NCBI RefSeq assembly: GCF_034190915.1
Contig: NW_026947484.1
Location: 136,994,982-137,058,981, forward strand
Origin: Cavia porcellus
Taxonomy: Eukaryota; Chordata; Mammalia; Rodentia; Caviidae
Direction of reading: 5' to 3'
Length of the DNA: 64,000 nucleotides
The notes under the pieces were generated by a model that saw nothing but the letters and a program-made list of their open reading frames with translations, was not told where the DNA came from and did no database searches. This document shows positions 1 to 10,425 of this stretch, piece after piece. Position numbers and translations under genes: made by a program. Position 1 is the first letter of the stretch. Every line of letters begins with the position of its first letter.

Positions 1-215
1 CGGGAACTTGGATATGCCTTTGACGTGAACTGTGGGATCCTGGCTGTTTTGTACTCTCTGTGTTTCCTGTCCTGCCTCACTATAAGCTCAAAGTGATGAG
101 AGCAATCATTCATGGACTGAAGCTGCTGAAACCATGAGCCAAATGAATGCTTCTTTTCAAATTTGTTGTCTCTGGTATTCTTGTACACTAACAGAAAGTT
201 GGTGAACACAGTTGT
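1..215 (+). repeat. MaLR-type LTR, 3' portion
   Basis: The segment has the run 'accatgagccaaatgaat...' followed by a ggtattcttgt...ctaacagaa ending. This is the typical 3' end of ERVL-MaLR LTRs of the MST/MLT1 kind. The 5' part lies outside the window. It is an old non-coding remnant. Confidence 0.5.
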
Positions 216-297
216 AAATGTCAGAAAGGAAATAGATAGTGTCGCATAGCAGAGAGTGAACAGGGACTACATCGTTATCATCATCATCATTGTTATT

Positions 298-444
298 TTG
301 GTTCTTTGAGAGAGGCTGTCACTATGTAGTCCAGGCTGTCCTTGAACTCACTGTGTAGCCTGAGCTGGCTTTAAAATTGTTTTGATCAACCTACTTCAGC
401 CTCCAGAGTACTGAGATTACAGGCATGAGCCACTATGCTTGACT
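298..444 (-). repeat. B1-type SINE, antisense
   Basis: A recognisable 7SL-derived B1 body is read in reverse: 'tatgtagtccaggctg', then 'tgagattacaggcatgagcc'. It has the duplicated 'aggctg...ctcactgtgtag' segment seen in rodent B1. Confidence 0.8.
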
Positions 445-1371
445 AAGACTATTCCAAAAGTGCACACAGGAGGCCCTCTTGGAATGGGATATTTAATGGA
501 ATAGGAACATCGGGTCAGGTATGATCAAGAAGAGCATTCCAGGCAGACAGAATAGCAGGTGCAACAGCCCTGAGGCAGGAATGAGGCAGTTTGTGTGACT
601 GCAGCAAAGTCTATGCCTAACAATTGATCCAAAGTTGCTCCTGGCATCTAGCCTGGCTCCCACCCCAGGCTGGAGATAAATCACAACTCTAGTTTCCTGA
701 ACCTCTCCTGTCCAGACTTGTATCCCCACCCAGGCAGAGGTATAGTTGTGAGTCCATAGAACAATGAGCTCAGCCCTGGGTGGAGAGGGAAGTCGCCATG
801 GTTCTGAAAACAAACACAGAAACAGAATCAAATATTTTTTTTAGGTGCTACTTATTCTATGTAGCAATTTTTTTTTTAGCTATATCTACCTGGAAATATG
901 AAAAGACTGGTTTAAGAAAATGATGTAACTACTTTCTTTGTGGATTTTGATATCCTTACTCGATGGTTAAACACCTGCTAGCTCGCCCACTTTGGAGGGG
1001 TCAACCCAGCAGCTCCTGCTTCATCCAGAATCAGGGCAATATTGGTGCCATGTGTCTGAGGAGGCGGGGATTGGAGTTCTCAGCTGCTGCTGTAGCCATC
1101 TCTACCAGCCCACAGCACAGACGTGGAGTAGGACAGTGTTGAGCAGCAGATGGAGTCTCCTGGTTTCATTCCACTGCAGGGCCTGCAAGCTCCTCACCCA
1201 GAGTCCTCACCTGCTCCTTCCAGGTCCAGGCAGTTGTACCCATCATTGCCTGGCCAAGCCGTAGGGCCCTTCAGTCCGCCTCTTTCCTCCTCTGTAAAGC
1301 AGCAGCATCAGGAATCCTCCTTGGGCTTTCTTTGAAGGTCTCTTCCTGGCAGTCATTTCCCCAGAATAATG
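445..1371. other. Intergenic, no gene recognised
   Basis: Open frames here (for example 493-831 and 992-1264) show no family motif, splice context or codon pattern. Nothing else is recognised. Confidence 0.6.
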
Positions 1372-1729
1372 TGTTGGTTTGCATTCCTGTGACAAAATAC
1401 CCAAGTTTAAACTCTGAAAGCAGAAAGGATTCAGTTTGGTTCTCGGTTTTAGAGGTTTCAGTTCATGACTAATCAGCTCCGTTGTTCTGAGCCTGTGCCA
1501 TGCAATCCTTCAGAGCAGAAGCACATGAAAGAAGAAACCTTTACCTCATGGCAGCCAGGGGGGCAAAAAGACAGGGGAAAAAGAACAAGTTCTAGATGTC
1601 TCCTTCAACCCAGTGACTTGACTGGCTGACTCTTGGCCCCACAGCCGAAAGTTTCCTCTGTGTCACAGACCAGTCACCAAACCTTCAATATTGAGCCGTT
1701 AGGGGACATATAAGATACAAATCACAGCA
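1372..1729 (+). repeat. MaLR-like LTR
   Basis: It starts TGTTGG and ends ...atcacagca. Internal landmarks 'tgacaaaataccc', 'agaggtttcagttcatg' and 'gggacatataagat' recur in the copies at 29825 and 61010. It is about 360 bp, a solitary LTR with no internal region. Confidence 0.55.
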
Positions 1730-1754
1730 GTGAGCTCACCAGATTCTGTTTGCT

Positions 1755-1888
1755 TTTGCTGTCGTTTTTGAGATAGGGTTTACCTGTGTTGCTTAGGCTG
1801 GCTTTGAGCTCCTGGGTTCAAGAGTTCCTTCTGCCTTCGTCTCCTTAAGTAGCTGAAACTACAGGCATGTATCACCATGTCTGCAACC
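1755..1888 (-). repeat. B1-type SINE, antisense
   Basis: The antisense B1 landmarks 'gagatagggttt', 'aggctggctttgagctcctg' and 'aactacaggcatgtatcacc' are in order. Confidence 0.7.
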
Positions 1889-1894
1889 ACATTT

Positions 1895-2082
1895 GTTTTT
1901 TAGGTGATATTGGGGACTGAACCCAATGCTTTCACACTGAGATCCACCCCAAGTCCTCTTCTTTCTTTATAATTTTGAGCCCGTGTGTCTCTAAGTCACT
2001 AACCCCAGGCTGGGATCAAACTTGTGATCCTCCTTCTTTCAGGCTTGTGGGACTACAGGCACATGCCACCATGCCTGGCTCC
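1895..2082 (-). repeat. ID-B1 dimeric SINE, antisense
   Basis: In the forward direction an antisense ID body ('ggggactgaacccaatg...cactgagatc') is followed directly by an antisense B1 ('aggctgggatcaaact...ggactacaggcacatgccacc'). The same fixed order recurs at 22235, 30785 and 32560 and, in sense, at 23672 and 56520. This indicates a true dimeric SINE family (B1-dID type). Confidence 0.65.
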
Positions 2083-2532
2083 AGCTTCATTTTAGCTCTC
2101 ATTTTCCTTTGAAGCTGTTGTGAAATTATTGTAACTGTGGAATGTCCAAATATGGCTCCATCCATCAAGCAATATCAGGCAGTCTGAGCATCTCTCCGGA
2201 GGATGACAGTATGCAATATAGCGAATATGGGGGATTTCTTTCTACCTTATTTTTGAAGTCCAATACTGTTTTCACTATTTTCATTTGTTTTGATCAATTG
2301 TTCTGCTTTATTCAATATTCTGTTTTGATTGGTTTTACTGTGTTTTGGTTTTGGCTTGATTTTGCTGTGCCTGATGGAATGGACAACCATTGTGAAGATA
2401 ACAAGATATACTATGATAGCTACTATTTTCCCAGTATTCTGCTCTGAAGTTCTGTACCAATTTTGCTGCATTGTCTTGATTGGTTTTGTTCTGTCTTGCT
2501 TTGTTGTATTTTACTATCTTTAAAAAAAAATT
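2083..2532. other. T-rich intergenic stretch
   Basis: This T-rich block repeats the phrase 'ttgattggtttt' near 2325 and 2477. It produces several short overlapping open frames on both strands that look like composition artefacts. No gene is recognised. Confidence 0.5.
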
Positions 2533-2616
2533 GGGCTGGGGATTTAGCTCAGCGGCATAAATGCCTTGCAAGCGCGTGGTCATGAGTTCAATGCCTGGTA
2601 CCGGTAAAAAAAAAAT
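2533..2616 (+). repeat. ID SINE (tRNA-derived)
   Basis: It has 'gggctggggatttagctcag', an A-box-like 'agctcagcggcataa', a B-box-like 'gagttcaatgcc' and a 3' A run. Confidence 0.85.
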
Positions 2617-4430
2617 CAATTATCAGTCCCCTCTCCTTGCGTCTCTTCCCTAAGACACCAATCTACTTATGTTGCAGGGTGTCTCATCCCCTAATTCTGT
2701 TTCCCTGGAGGTCCTTGGAGAGCACTCACACCAGCAGATTGCTCTGTCTTCCTGTACCTTTGCTCTTGGCAATCTGTTTGGGAGTCTAGGAAAGAGAGCA
2801 ACTCCCAATCCCCAGGTGACAGACAATATTTCAGGGACCAGTGGCAGGGTTATTTGGCATCCAGGGCCTGGGAGGTTGGTGCGGGGCCGCCAGGATCACA
2901 GGTTGCAGCACAGCCACACTTTAGGTCTGAGCCACTGCTTCTTCTGCTCTGCAGCTGTGCCTCTGTGTCTACAAAGCCCCCTCCCCCCCTTTTTAAGGCT
3001 GTCTCCTAGAGGCTCTGCATTTGGACTTTGTCACCAGCCTCCCTGCCTCCTTCATCTCTCTCCTAAGTTCTACAGGCACCAGAAGTTCCCGTGGGGCTCT
3101 TTGCCTGTGTGGCTCTGGAAATTCAGGTAGTCCTGTGGGAAGGAGTTGGAAAAGGGCATCAAACAAATCTGAGTCTAGGCTCTGACCCAGCCTGCTGTAC
3201 AATTCACCGAGAGTCTGGGAGTCATCAGTCAGCTGTGCCCTTCTGTGGAGGAGAAACCAGAGGCCCAGGGAGATGAACTAGCTGTACCAAGGACAAGGTC
3301 CTCAGAATCCATGGCAGGGCGGGGCTAACCATGTCCCTTGACTGGGGTCTGGGTTTGTACCTTCTGCTCTTGCCTTTTCCAAGTGTTTGAAAGGTCTCGT
3401 GGATTAGGGCTCCTTCTCCTCTTTTTGTCTACCTCCTTCCTGAATGAAGTCTGATAAGGAGTCAAAAAGAGCTTGGTATTCTTGGTTTACCTTGGTAAGG
3501 ACGACTTTGTTGCTCCCTCCTTGAGCACACATAGGGAGAGTGACACATATGTATTGAATCAGATTAGAGCATAGTTTCTCACTATTTATTCTACAGTGTA
3601 TCAATAAGACCACTGTAAAAATAAAAGTGTATATTTTCTCCCCCGATAATTATATTCAACCAGGTTAGATGGGCATTTTCACTGTAGCACTTAGAGCTTA
3701 TCTTCAGCCAAAGAGCCCTGTGATTATGGTCACCCACTATGAACCTAAGAGGAGTCCAGAAAGTGCTCTCTGCACCACAAGTAAGGAAGCAGTATTTGGG
3801 ATGCACAGAAAACTCAAGGCTTCTCTGCTGGCCTGGCAGGGCCTCCCGGTTCCCTGGGACAGACCAAGCTCTGTTTAGTCTCAGAAACAGGCTGCTATGG
3901 AGCAGGGCGATGCTCAAGTCACCCTGGGAGCACATCAAGGGTATCTGGAGTAGAGGAGATGCTTGTGCTATCTGTGCCCCACCTCCTACAGCAGAGTGAA
4001 AGAAACCAGCCAGGCTCTCAGCCCAAGGGACCAGACATGAAACAAAACCTGTCTTCCACCAGGCATTCTGCTGGCTTTTCCTTCCAGTGGAATTTTGACT
4101 GCAAGACTGGGTTTAAACACTGAATTTTAATTTTGTACATACCCTGAGAGGCCTGGGGGCAATAGGGGTGTTTGAAATGAACACCAGTCCAAGTCCTTTA
4201 CCTGCCAAGTGTTCGATTAAGCTGCTTAGGTCGGTTTCCACCATCCTGTCTTTCAAATATTTATGTGGCAGATTATAGGCAAGCTTCAAAGGCAAGAAAA
4301 TGCAAATCTGCTCTATAAATCATAGAATAACACAGCTGCTGTCTTCCTTGGAGTGACAGCTTACGAATGCCAGCATTTCTGTCTGCAGAAGGGTTGGTGG
4401 AAGGTGGGTTTCTTGTGTGTGGTTAGGGCT

Positions 4431-4431
<1 letters not shown>
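2617..4431. other. Intergenic, no gene recognised
   Basis: The 153-residue frame at 2669-3130 and the frames around 3591-3999 lack any recognisable domain. A short antisense MIR-like piece ('gaggagaaaccagaggcccaggg') lies near 3245-3300. Confidence 0.55.

Positions 4432-4463
<32 letters not shown>
4432..4463. repeat. (GT)n microsatellite
   Basis: This is an uninterrupted GT dinucleotide run of 32 bp. Confidence 0.97.
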
Positions 4464-4464
<1 letters not shown>

Positions 4465-5799
4465 GGAGGTGGGGGAGGGTATGGGAAGTTCTAACAGTAT
4501 TTACACTTTTGCAGAACAGAGTATTTTATTTTATGTATTTTTTATTGTCCCAGAAGTTTAAGAGTTCATTTTTCTTGCTAATTTTAAAGAACTGTGGAGA
4601 GATTAAACCTCACCTGAGGTCTGAGGCATTTTGGAACTAGTTTCTTATGACTCTCATTTTGCCAAAAATGTACCTGAAATGTGAAGTAAGGGCAGAAATG
4701 TCAACAAGCAAAGACTTCCAGAACTTCAAAATGAATTTAATTTAGCATACATGAATAAAAAATAAATTTTGCATTGCAAATAATTATGCAAATTAAGTTC
4801 TGCCCCAGGGTCTTCAATGACGTGCCAATAGAGGCCTCAGATGCCAAAGATGAGACTTTGCCAGCTCCCTTGGCTATTGCCATGAACACTTGGGTTTGGT
4901 ATACCGGTGTTTGGTGACACATTAGCATCCACCAAGACCAGCGCTGGATTTGTGGTCCTTGCCACCAGCTGCTTTTGGCCTGGCATCATCTTGTGGAAAT
5001 ACCTGGGACTCAACAAGACAAGGGTGTTCAGGGGAAGAGAGTACAAATGAGGAACTGTGCTAGGAAAGATTCGCCAGGTATTAGTCAGGATTCTGCTGTA
5101 AGTGACTCAAACTTAGGCAATAGGGGAAATTTTCCGGGTCACGGAGAGAAGGGTTGAATAGCCAAGTCATGGAAAGGAAAGGGATATGGCTGGGCTTGGG
5201 AACAGCTGAGACCAGTACTGGAATATGCCAGTGCTGTCTTTTGTCACCTGTCTTTAGATTTTTCTCTGTGTTGGTTTCTAACATAGTTGCCAACAACTCC
5301 ATAGATTTTGCACCTGACAATTTTTGTGCTATGGGGCATTATTCTGAATAATCCCTGGGAAGTGCTATATTTTGTTCAGTTTGGATCAGGTGTCTATGCC
5401 TCAATCAATGAACGGTAGAGAGAAGAGAAAGGGTCATATAAAAACATGGCATTTCTTAAGGTAGTCTTATTGGTGATAAGAGGGATTTCTAACAAAAGAT
5501 CTGGGAATGTTTTAGATAATTTAGTGTCCATCTATGACAATATAAATAGAATTAGAAAAAGAGTGCAAATATAGCAATGAAGATGGGCTGGGGGAGATGT
5601 TGTGGCAAATGAGTTACATATTGAATTCACTGGGCTCGCTCTTGAAAGCCAGGATTCCACAGGATTCCTTAGTGACACTGAATTCTTCTGGCTCTCTTCT
5701 TTTTTTGACGTCTCTTTTTCTCCTTGGTTGTTCTAGGTCCTTCTCTTCTCTACACTGAGAATCTACTCAAGATTGCAAGCTCTTTGTTGACTTGTCTTG
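4464..5799. other. Intergenic, no gene recognised
   Basis: The sequence is unique-looking and AT-leaning. The short frames have no recognisable product. Confidence 0.55.
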
Positions 5800-6355
5800 T
5801 GTTAGTCAGCTTTTCTTTTCAGTGCACAAAATGGTAGAGATAATCTGTATGGAGGAAAAGATTTTTTCACTGACAGTTTCGGATACTGGAATCCATGGAC
5901 AGTTGGCCTGTTGCTTTGGAGCCTATAGTGCAACAACGCATCATGGTAAGAAGCGCGTAATTGGGAAAACTGATCACCTCAGGTTGGCTGGAAAATGTAC
6001 CAGAGTGGTAAAGCTAACTAAAGTAGTGGGACTTTCAAGAGGTGATTAGACCATGGAGGCACTATTCTTAGAGGCATTAATGTAGGTCTTTTCCAGGACT
6101 GCATTATTTACAGGACAGCAGGTTAGTAAAAAGGACGAGCCAGGTCCCTTCTCAGTCTCTTGCTGTCTTTTTTTTTCCCCACACACATTCCCTGTCTGTA
6201 TATTCCAATTTTCTAACTTCTCCACCATAGTATGACACAACCATCCACCAGCATTATGCCATTTAGAGTTTCCTGCCTCCATGCACACAACTGTCCATAT
6301 ATTACCCAGTGTCAGGCATTTTGTTTACAGTAATACGAAATGGACTAAGATAATC
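5800..6355 (+). repeat. MaLR-like LTR sequence
   Basis: It opens TGTTAGTCAGC and carries 'ggaatccatggacagttgg' and 'gcatcatgg'. It ends near 'ggcattttgtttacagtaatacg...ggactaagata', the usual MaLR LTR 3' end. It may be two overlapping LTR fragments. Confidence 0.45.
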
Positions 6356-6516
6356 AGGTAAATTTTAAATACATTCAAGAAGCACAGCTTTAAGAAATTG
6401 CACATTCAACATACAGATTTCCTGTTTCCTGTTTTCCTGTTTCCTGTGCTTAAATAAATCACTCTTCATAATTTTTCCAGCAGATAAAAGGAAACCAGAT
6501 CAAAAAACCAAGATTC

Positions 6517-6616
6517 GGGGCTGGGAATTTAGCTCAGCGGCATAAGCACCTTCCTTGCAAGCAGGCGGTCGTGAGTTCGATCCCCGGTACCAATAAAAGA
6601 ATTAAACAATTAAAAA
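6517..6616 (+). repeat. ID SINE with intact target-site duplication
   Basis: The body is full length with A box, B box ('gtgagttcgatcc') and an A-rich tail. The perfect 15-bp duplication AAAAAACCAAGATTC flanks it at 6502-6516 and 6617-6631, so the insertion is fairly young. Confidence 0.93.
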
Positions 6617-6631
6617 AAAAAACCAAGATTC

Positions 6632-7112
6632 AACAACCTTCAGAGTTATTTTTTCAATATTTTCTTGTTTTCCTTACCTCTAACCAATCTACCACCAGTG
6701 TGTAGCTATTTATTCCTGTGTTCCATTGTTCTGCTTTTCTTAACTTTGCTCTCCACATGTTCAGTAGGCTCTTATACATGCATTTGCTAGTGAGCATCTT
6801 TATTTATTAAATGGGCCAAATAATAATTATAATGCCCGATACACAGTTACACATAATATACATTCAAGGTATCATTTTCATCCTACTAGGACCAGTTTTC
6901 AGCTTTGTAAACAGTTATAAAATACCATCATTTATCAGCATTTTATATTTTAAAATAAATTAGAAGAGATTAAAGATTACTTCTGAAGTTACTTTCCCTT
7001 ATCTGCATTCTAATATGATACAGCAAGGAGCAGAGAAGGCAGTAGAATGATACCCTATAGGCTAAGTATTAGAGTAGAAATGTTTTTATGTGTGAGCATT
7101 ACCTGTCATAGG
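6632..7112. other. AT-rich intergenic, no gene recognised
   Basis: Nothing is recognised beyond AT-rich sequence; no frame is of interest. Confidence 0.5.
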
Positions 7113-7200
7113 GGTTAGCAAATTCTGTACTAAATATTGTAGACCTTATGGGCTGTATGGCCCCTATTAACAACTATTTAGTTCTATCATTAAAGTAAGG
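7113..7200 (+). repeat. hAT-type non-autonomous DNA transposon fragment
   Basis: The sequence 'ggggttagcaaattctgta...gggctgtatggcccc' matches the start of the MER-type hAT element that appears more completely at 20041. The copy is cut by the ID insertion at 7213. Confidence 0.5.
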
Positions 7201-7212
7201 ATGCTGCTACAG

Positions 7213-7311
7213 GTTGGGGGTTTAGCTCAGTGGTGTAAGTGCCTGCTTGGCAAATGCAAGGTTGTGAGTTCGATCCCCAGCACCAAAAAAAAAAAAAAAA
7301 AAAAAAAAAAA
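7213..7311 (+). repeat. ID SINE with A27 tail and perfect target duplication
   Basis: The ID body ('gggggtttagctcagtgg', 'gagttcgatccccagcacc') ends in 27 A. The 12-bp duplication ATGCTGCTACAG flanks it at 7201-7212 and 7314-7325. The long pure A tail suggests a recent insertion. Confidence 0.95.
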
Positions 7312-7439
7312 GAATGCTGCTACAGAGAATTCATACTGATTATATATCTCTGAAGCAAGTCTTAAAATCAGATACAGTTCTCACATTTTGAACCTTTTAT
7401 TCTTAATTCTTTTGGCAAACATAGCTTGCTTTCATTTTC

Positions 7440-7990
7440 TATAAATTTTAGGTTCTGCATAACAATTGCTTCTTACAAAATCTGCTGAGATTTTTATTGA
7501 GATTACATTGAGCTGAGAGACCAATTTGGGAAGAATTGACAGCTAATGGTATGGGGTGATGCAATCCACGAACACGGTATGTCTCTCCATTTTTGTATCT
7601 TTTAAAATTTCTTGCAGCAGTTTTTGGGGGGCAGATTTTAATATGTAGATCTTGTTTATGGTTTGTTAAATTCATTCATATGTGCTGTATTTTATTTTGG
7701 TATTATTGTAAATAGCATTTAAAAATGTTATTTCCTACTTGTTTGTTGCTAGTATACAGAAATACAATTGATTTTACATACGGATCTTGTATTCTGCAAT
7801 CTTGATAAATACATTTATTAGTGTGATATCCTTTTTTGGCAAAGTTGCTAGTATTTTGTAGTTCTACAATGATGAATAAGAGAGTTTTGCTTTTCTTTAT
7901 TCAGTTGGTAAGTTTTTTGTTGTTCTAATTTTTCATGTCGTATTGTTTGGTTTTTCATGTCTTTGTCCGCCAGACAAGACACTAATGCAA
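7440..7990 (-). mobile_element. L1 fragment, ORF2 region, antisense
   Basis: Read on the minus strand this is the ORF2 region downstream of the reverse-transcriptase active site, including the well-known stretch 'gagagacataccgtgttcg'. It is full of stops and indels and non-functional. Together with the sense piece at 8150 it looks like one 5'-inverted L1 insertion. Confidence 0.8.
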
Positions 7991-8044
7991 TACTGAATTA
8001 AAGAAAAATGCTAAAAATTCTTACTTTAATTTCCATATTAAACT

Positions 8045-8135
8045 GAGTTTGGGGTGAGTCTGGGCTACATAGTGAGTTCAAGGACTGCCTAAAGTAGATA
8101 GTGAGACCCTGTCTCAAACAAAACATTAACAAAAA
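8045..8135 (+). repeat. B1-type SINE, 3' half
   Basis: 'gtctgggctacatagtgag' and 'gagaccctgtctcaaa' are B1 landmarks; the 5' half is missing. It sits at the junction of the two oppositely oriented L1 pieces. Confidence 0.65.
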
Positions 8136-8149
8136 ACCCCCACAAATAT

Positions 8150-8630
8150 TCAAGCCTGACATTAGAAAAAATAGGAAATATGAATTATCCTATCCGTTTA
8201 AAATCTTCTGAAAAATAAACTGAAGAGAAAATAATAATTTTAATAATCTTTCAGGAAATAGAAGAAGAAACAATATCTAATTCATTTTATGAAATCATCA
8301 TTACTCTGATATCAAAAGCAGACCAAAGACATTAAAAGAAAATTATAAAGCAACATTCTTTATTAACATATTTAAAAAATTCTTAACACAATATTAGCAA
8401 ATAGAACCCAGAGATATAATTAAAATGTGATAATATATTATTACTGACTTCCATGAATGGTTAATTTGACATTTGAAAAACCAATCAGTGTAATTCAATA
8501 CTTTAATAGAATGAAGAGAAAAACCATGATTATTTAAATCAGTACAAGAAAAATCACCGGGTAAAATTCAATATCCCACTATGAATTTTTAAAAAAACTC
8601 GGCAAACTAGTCAAAAATATTATTACCTAT
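8150..8630 (+). mobile_element. L1 fragment, reverse-transcriptase part of ORF2, sense
   Basis: The + strand reads as a decayed N-terminal reverse-transcriptase region of L1 ORF2, with landmarks such as 'taattcattttatgaaatc' and 'taatagaatgaagag'. In L1 order this part lies upstream of the antisense piece at 7440. It is interrupted at 8630 by an ERV and resumes at 10285-10319. Confidence 0.75.
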
Positions 8631-8935
8631 TGTAACAGAAAATGCCCCCCAGCTAGACTGTTGGTTGCCCGGGTAATAGTTCCTGTTAATACTATATCCT
8701 GGAAATGGTTGGTCACTGTGATACATAGTTGTTCACTATGATGCATGTTGTAAGATCCAGTCAAATACAGCCAAGTACTCTACTTCTTGCTCCAAAGCCC
8801 GTAAAAACTTCCCTCCTTGAGCCTTTGGGGCCTGACATTTTGAGGGACAATTTTCTCTGTCAATGCCTGTCCGGCATTAAATAAGTCTCTTTCCAAATCC
8901 TGGGTGTCACATCAGTGTTTTTATTTGCTGTTGCA
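8631..8935 (+). repeat. 5' LTR of the ERV remnant
   Basis: It starts TGTAACAG and ends TTGCA. It has an ATTAAA polyadenylation signal near 8877 ('cattaaataagtctc'). Its U3 carries an imperfect tandem repeat around 8710-8752 ('tcactgtgatacatag' / 'tcactatgatgcatg'). Confidence 0.75.
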
Positions 8936-8937
8936 TC

Positions 8938-8955
8938 TGGTGCACTGACCAGGAA
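8938..8955 (+). promoter_or_regulatory. Candidate retroviral primer-binding site
   Basis: TGGTGCACTGACCAGGAA begins 2 bases after the LTR end. From memory it differs from a tRNA-Gly primer-binding site by three transitions, and from a tRNA-Glu site by three changes including transversions. Gly is preferred. Confidence 0.5.
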
Positions 8956-9589
8956 GACCGACTCTGCTGGCCTCTATGGTCACCCATCATGGACCTCATA
9001 GAAGGAGCGAGGACTTCTCCAGGACTCAAAAGGAAGGTGGTCCCTCTAGATTTCTCCAGTCCCCTTGGAGCTCTGGAGAAGGATTCTTAGCTCCCTGTTT
9101 GAGCAGCTCATGTCAGACCCAAAAGGGAGGAGGATATAGTCTGATCTGGTCATTAGATAAAGTAAGATCCCTGGGGGATCCTGTGCCATGCCCTTTGCCA
9201 TGTCCAGAACAGCTCTTGAAACTCCTTTGGACAGCTCTTGAAACTCCTTTGGATAAGACCTCACAGCTAACCTCGCTATAGTTTTCTAGCATAAAATGTG
9301 ACTCCACTTCTGATTAGACACCCAAGCTGCCTGCAAGAAAAGCACAAAAGTTCTGATACAGAAACTGATTATAAGGGGAAAAACTCTGCAAATTTCTTGG
9401 AACTTCTGGCTTCTACAAAATCTGGATCCTTGAGTTCATAGAAACAATGACGCTCACTCAGACTGTCAGCTGTGGCTAGGCTCAGTGGCCTTCCTATGCA
9501 AATACTTGAATCTGGTCACTAAGGGCTTCCTCCTCCTTTGTCTTTGTGCTCTAACAGCTATTATCCTTCTGATCAAGAAAGCCAACAAG

Positions 9590-9880
9590 CTCACCTTAGC
9601 CCAAGACCTAACTGTCCAGGTGCTGTACTGGACCTCCTGAATAACTGAGGACCATTGAATCCTGCCATGTGCCTGCTCACCAAGCTGGGTCCACCAGACC
9701 ATGACTGCCTGGCACTGTCTGATGAATGGTTTTCAAGGAATTATCCAGATTTAAAATTGAACTCTGTGACAGATGCTGAGTATATCCAGTTTACAGATGA
9801 AAGTAACTGTTAGGAATGGAGTTTGACAGGCTAAATATGCTGTGGTCAATTTGGACAAAGCTATTTTGGCCAAAACTCTC
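9590..9880 (+). pseudogene. Decayed retroviral pol (RT end / RNase H start)
   Basis: Short frame-broken pieces resemble the end of gammaretroviral reverse transcriptase and the start of RNase H, with the first acidic RNase H position near 9795. Several stops and frameshifts separate the pieces, so no product is possible. Confidence 0.5.
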
Positions 9881-10164
9881 CTGCAGGAATGGTCTGCACA
9901 GCAAACTGCTTCCTGCTGCTGTTTGAAAGCTTGCCAGCAATGACACCAAACCTGTGCTCACAATAATCTGGTCCAGAGGCCTATGTCACCTCAGGAGGTC
10001 TGATTGACTGAAACATCAACCCCAGCCAGAAAAGCTTTACCTGGTACTCCTGGAAGATCAGAGCCTGACCTGCCTCCCCCTCCCCGTTATGGTCTGCAAG
10101 TTCAAGCCACAGTGCTGGCATCCATATGTCTGCAATCAGCTCAGTGTTTGTGTCACTGGACCTG

Positions 10165-10280
10165 ACTTCCAGCCTGACATTGTGAAGGACAATTGATTCC
10201 CTGTCGCTGTCCATCAGACATTAAATAAGTCTGCATCTAAATCCTGGGTGTTATTTTGTTGTTTGTTTGTCATTATTGCA
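10165..10280 (+). repeat. 3' LTR end of the ERV remnant
   Basis: It shares 'ggacaatt', 'cattaaataagtct' and 'aaatcctgggtgt' with the 5' LTR and ends TTGCA. Upstream of about 10165 I cannot align it to the 5' LTR, so its start is not defined. Confidence 0.65.
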
Positions 10281-10284
10281 CTAT

Positions 10285-10319
10285 AATCTAATAAAGGAAC
10301 CTATGAGAAACCAGCCAAA
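10285..10319 (+). mobile_element. Continuation of the split L1
   Basis: 'aataaaggaacctatgagaa' resumes the sense L1 ORF2 that stops at 8630. This shows the ERV inserted into a pre-existing L1. Confidence 0.6.
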
Positions 10320-10320
10320 T

Positions 10321-10425
10321 TCTTCCTTCTTTCCTTCTTTCCTTCTTTCCTTCCTTCCTTGCTTCCTTCCTTCCTTCTTTATTTACTTCCTTCTGCCCTT
10401 CCTTCTTGTTTTCTTTCTTCCCTTC
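10321..10425. repeat. Imperfect (TTCC)n / (TTTC)n microsatellite
   Basis: This is a polypyrimidine run of TTCC and CTTT units with a few interruptions. Confidence 0.93.

Larger units (their letters stand above)
8631..10280 (+). mobile_element. Endogenous retrovirus remnant (class I, gamma-like), defective
   Basis: This is a 1.65-kb internally deleted provirus with an LTR at 8631-8935 and a second LTR end at about 10165-10280. The outer ends are TG...CA, flanked by the 4-bp duplication CTAT at 8627-8630 and 10281-10284; four bp is typical of gammaretrovirus-like elements. The interior holds a primer-binding-site-like sequence and decayed pol. All frames are broken by stops. The element lies inside an L1 copy, which it splits. 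Confidence 0.78.

Noticed and set aside
2142..2619. Cluster of hydrophobic short frames on both strands as membrane peptides
   Set aside because: Hydrophobicity comes from T-rich composition, and one frame runs into an ID SINE.
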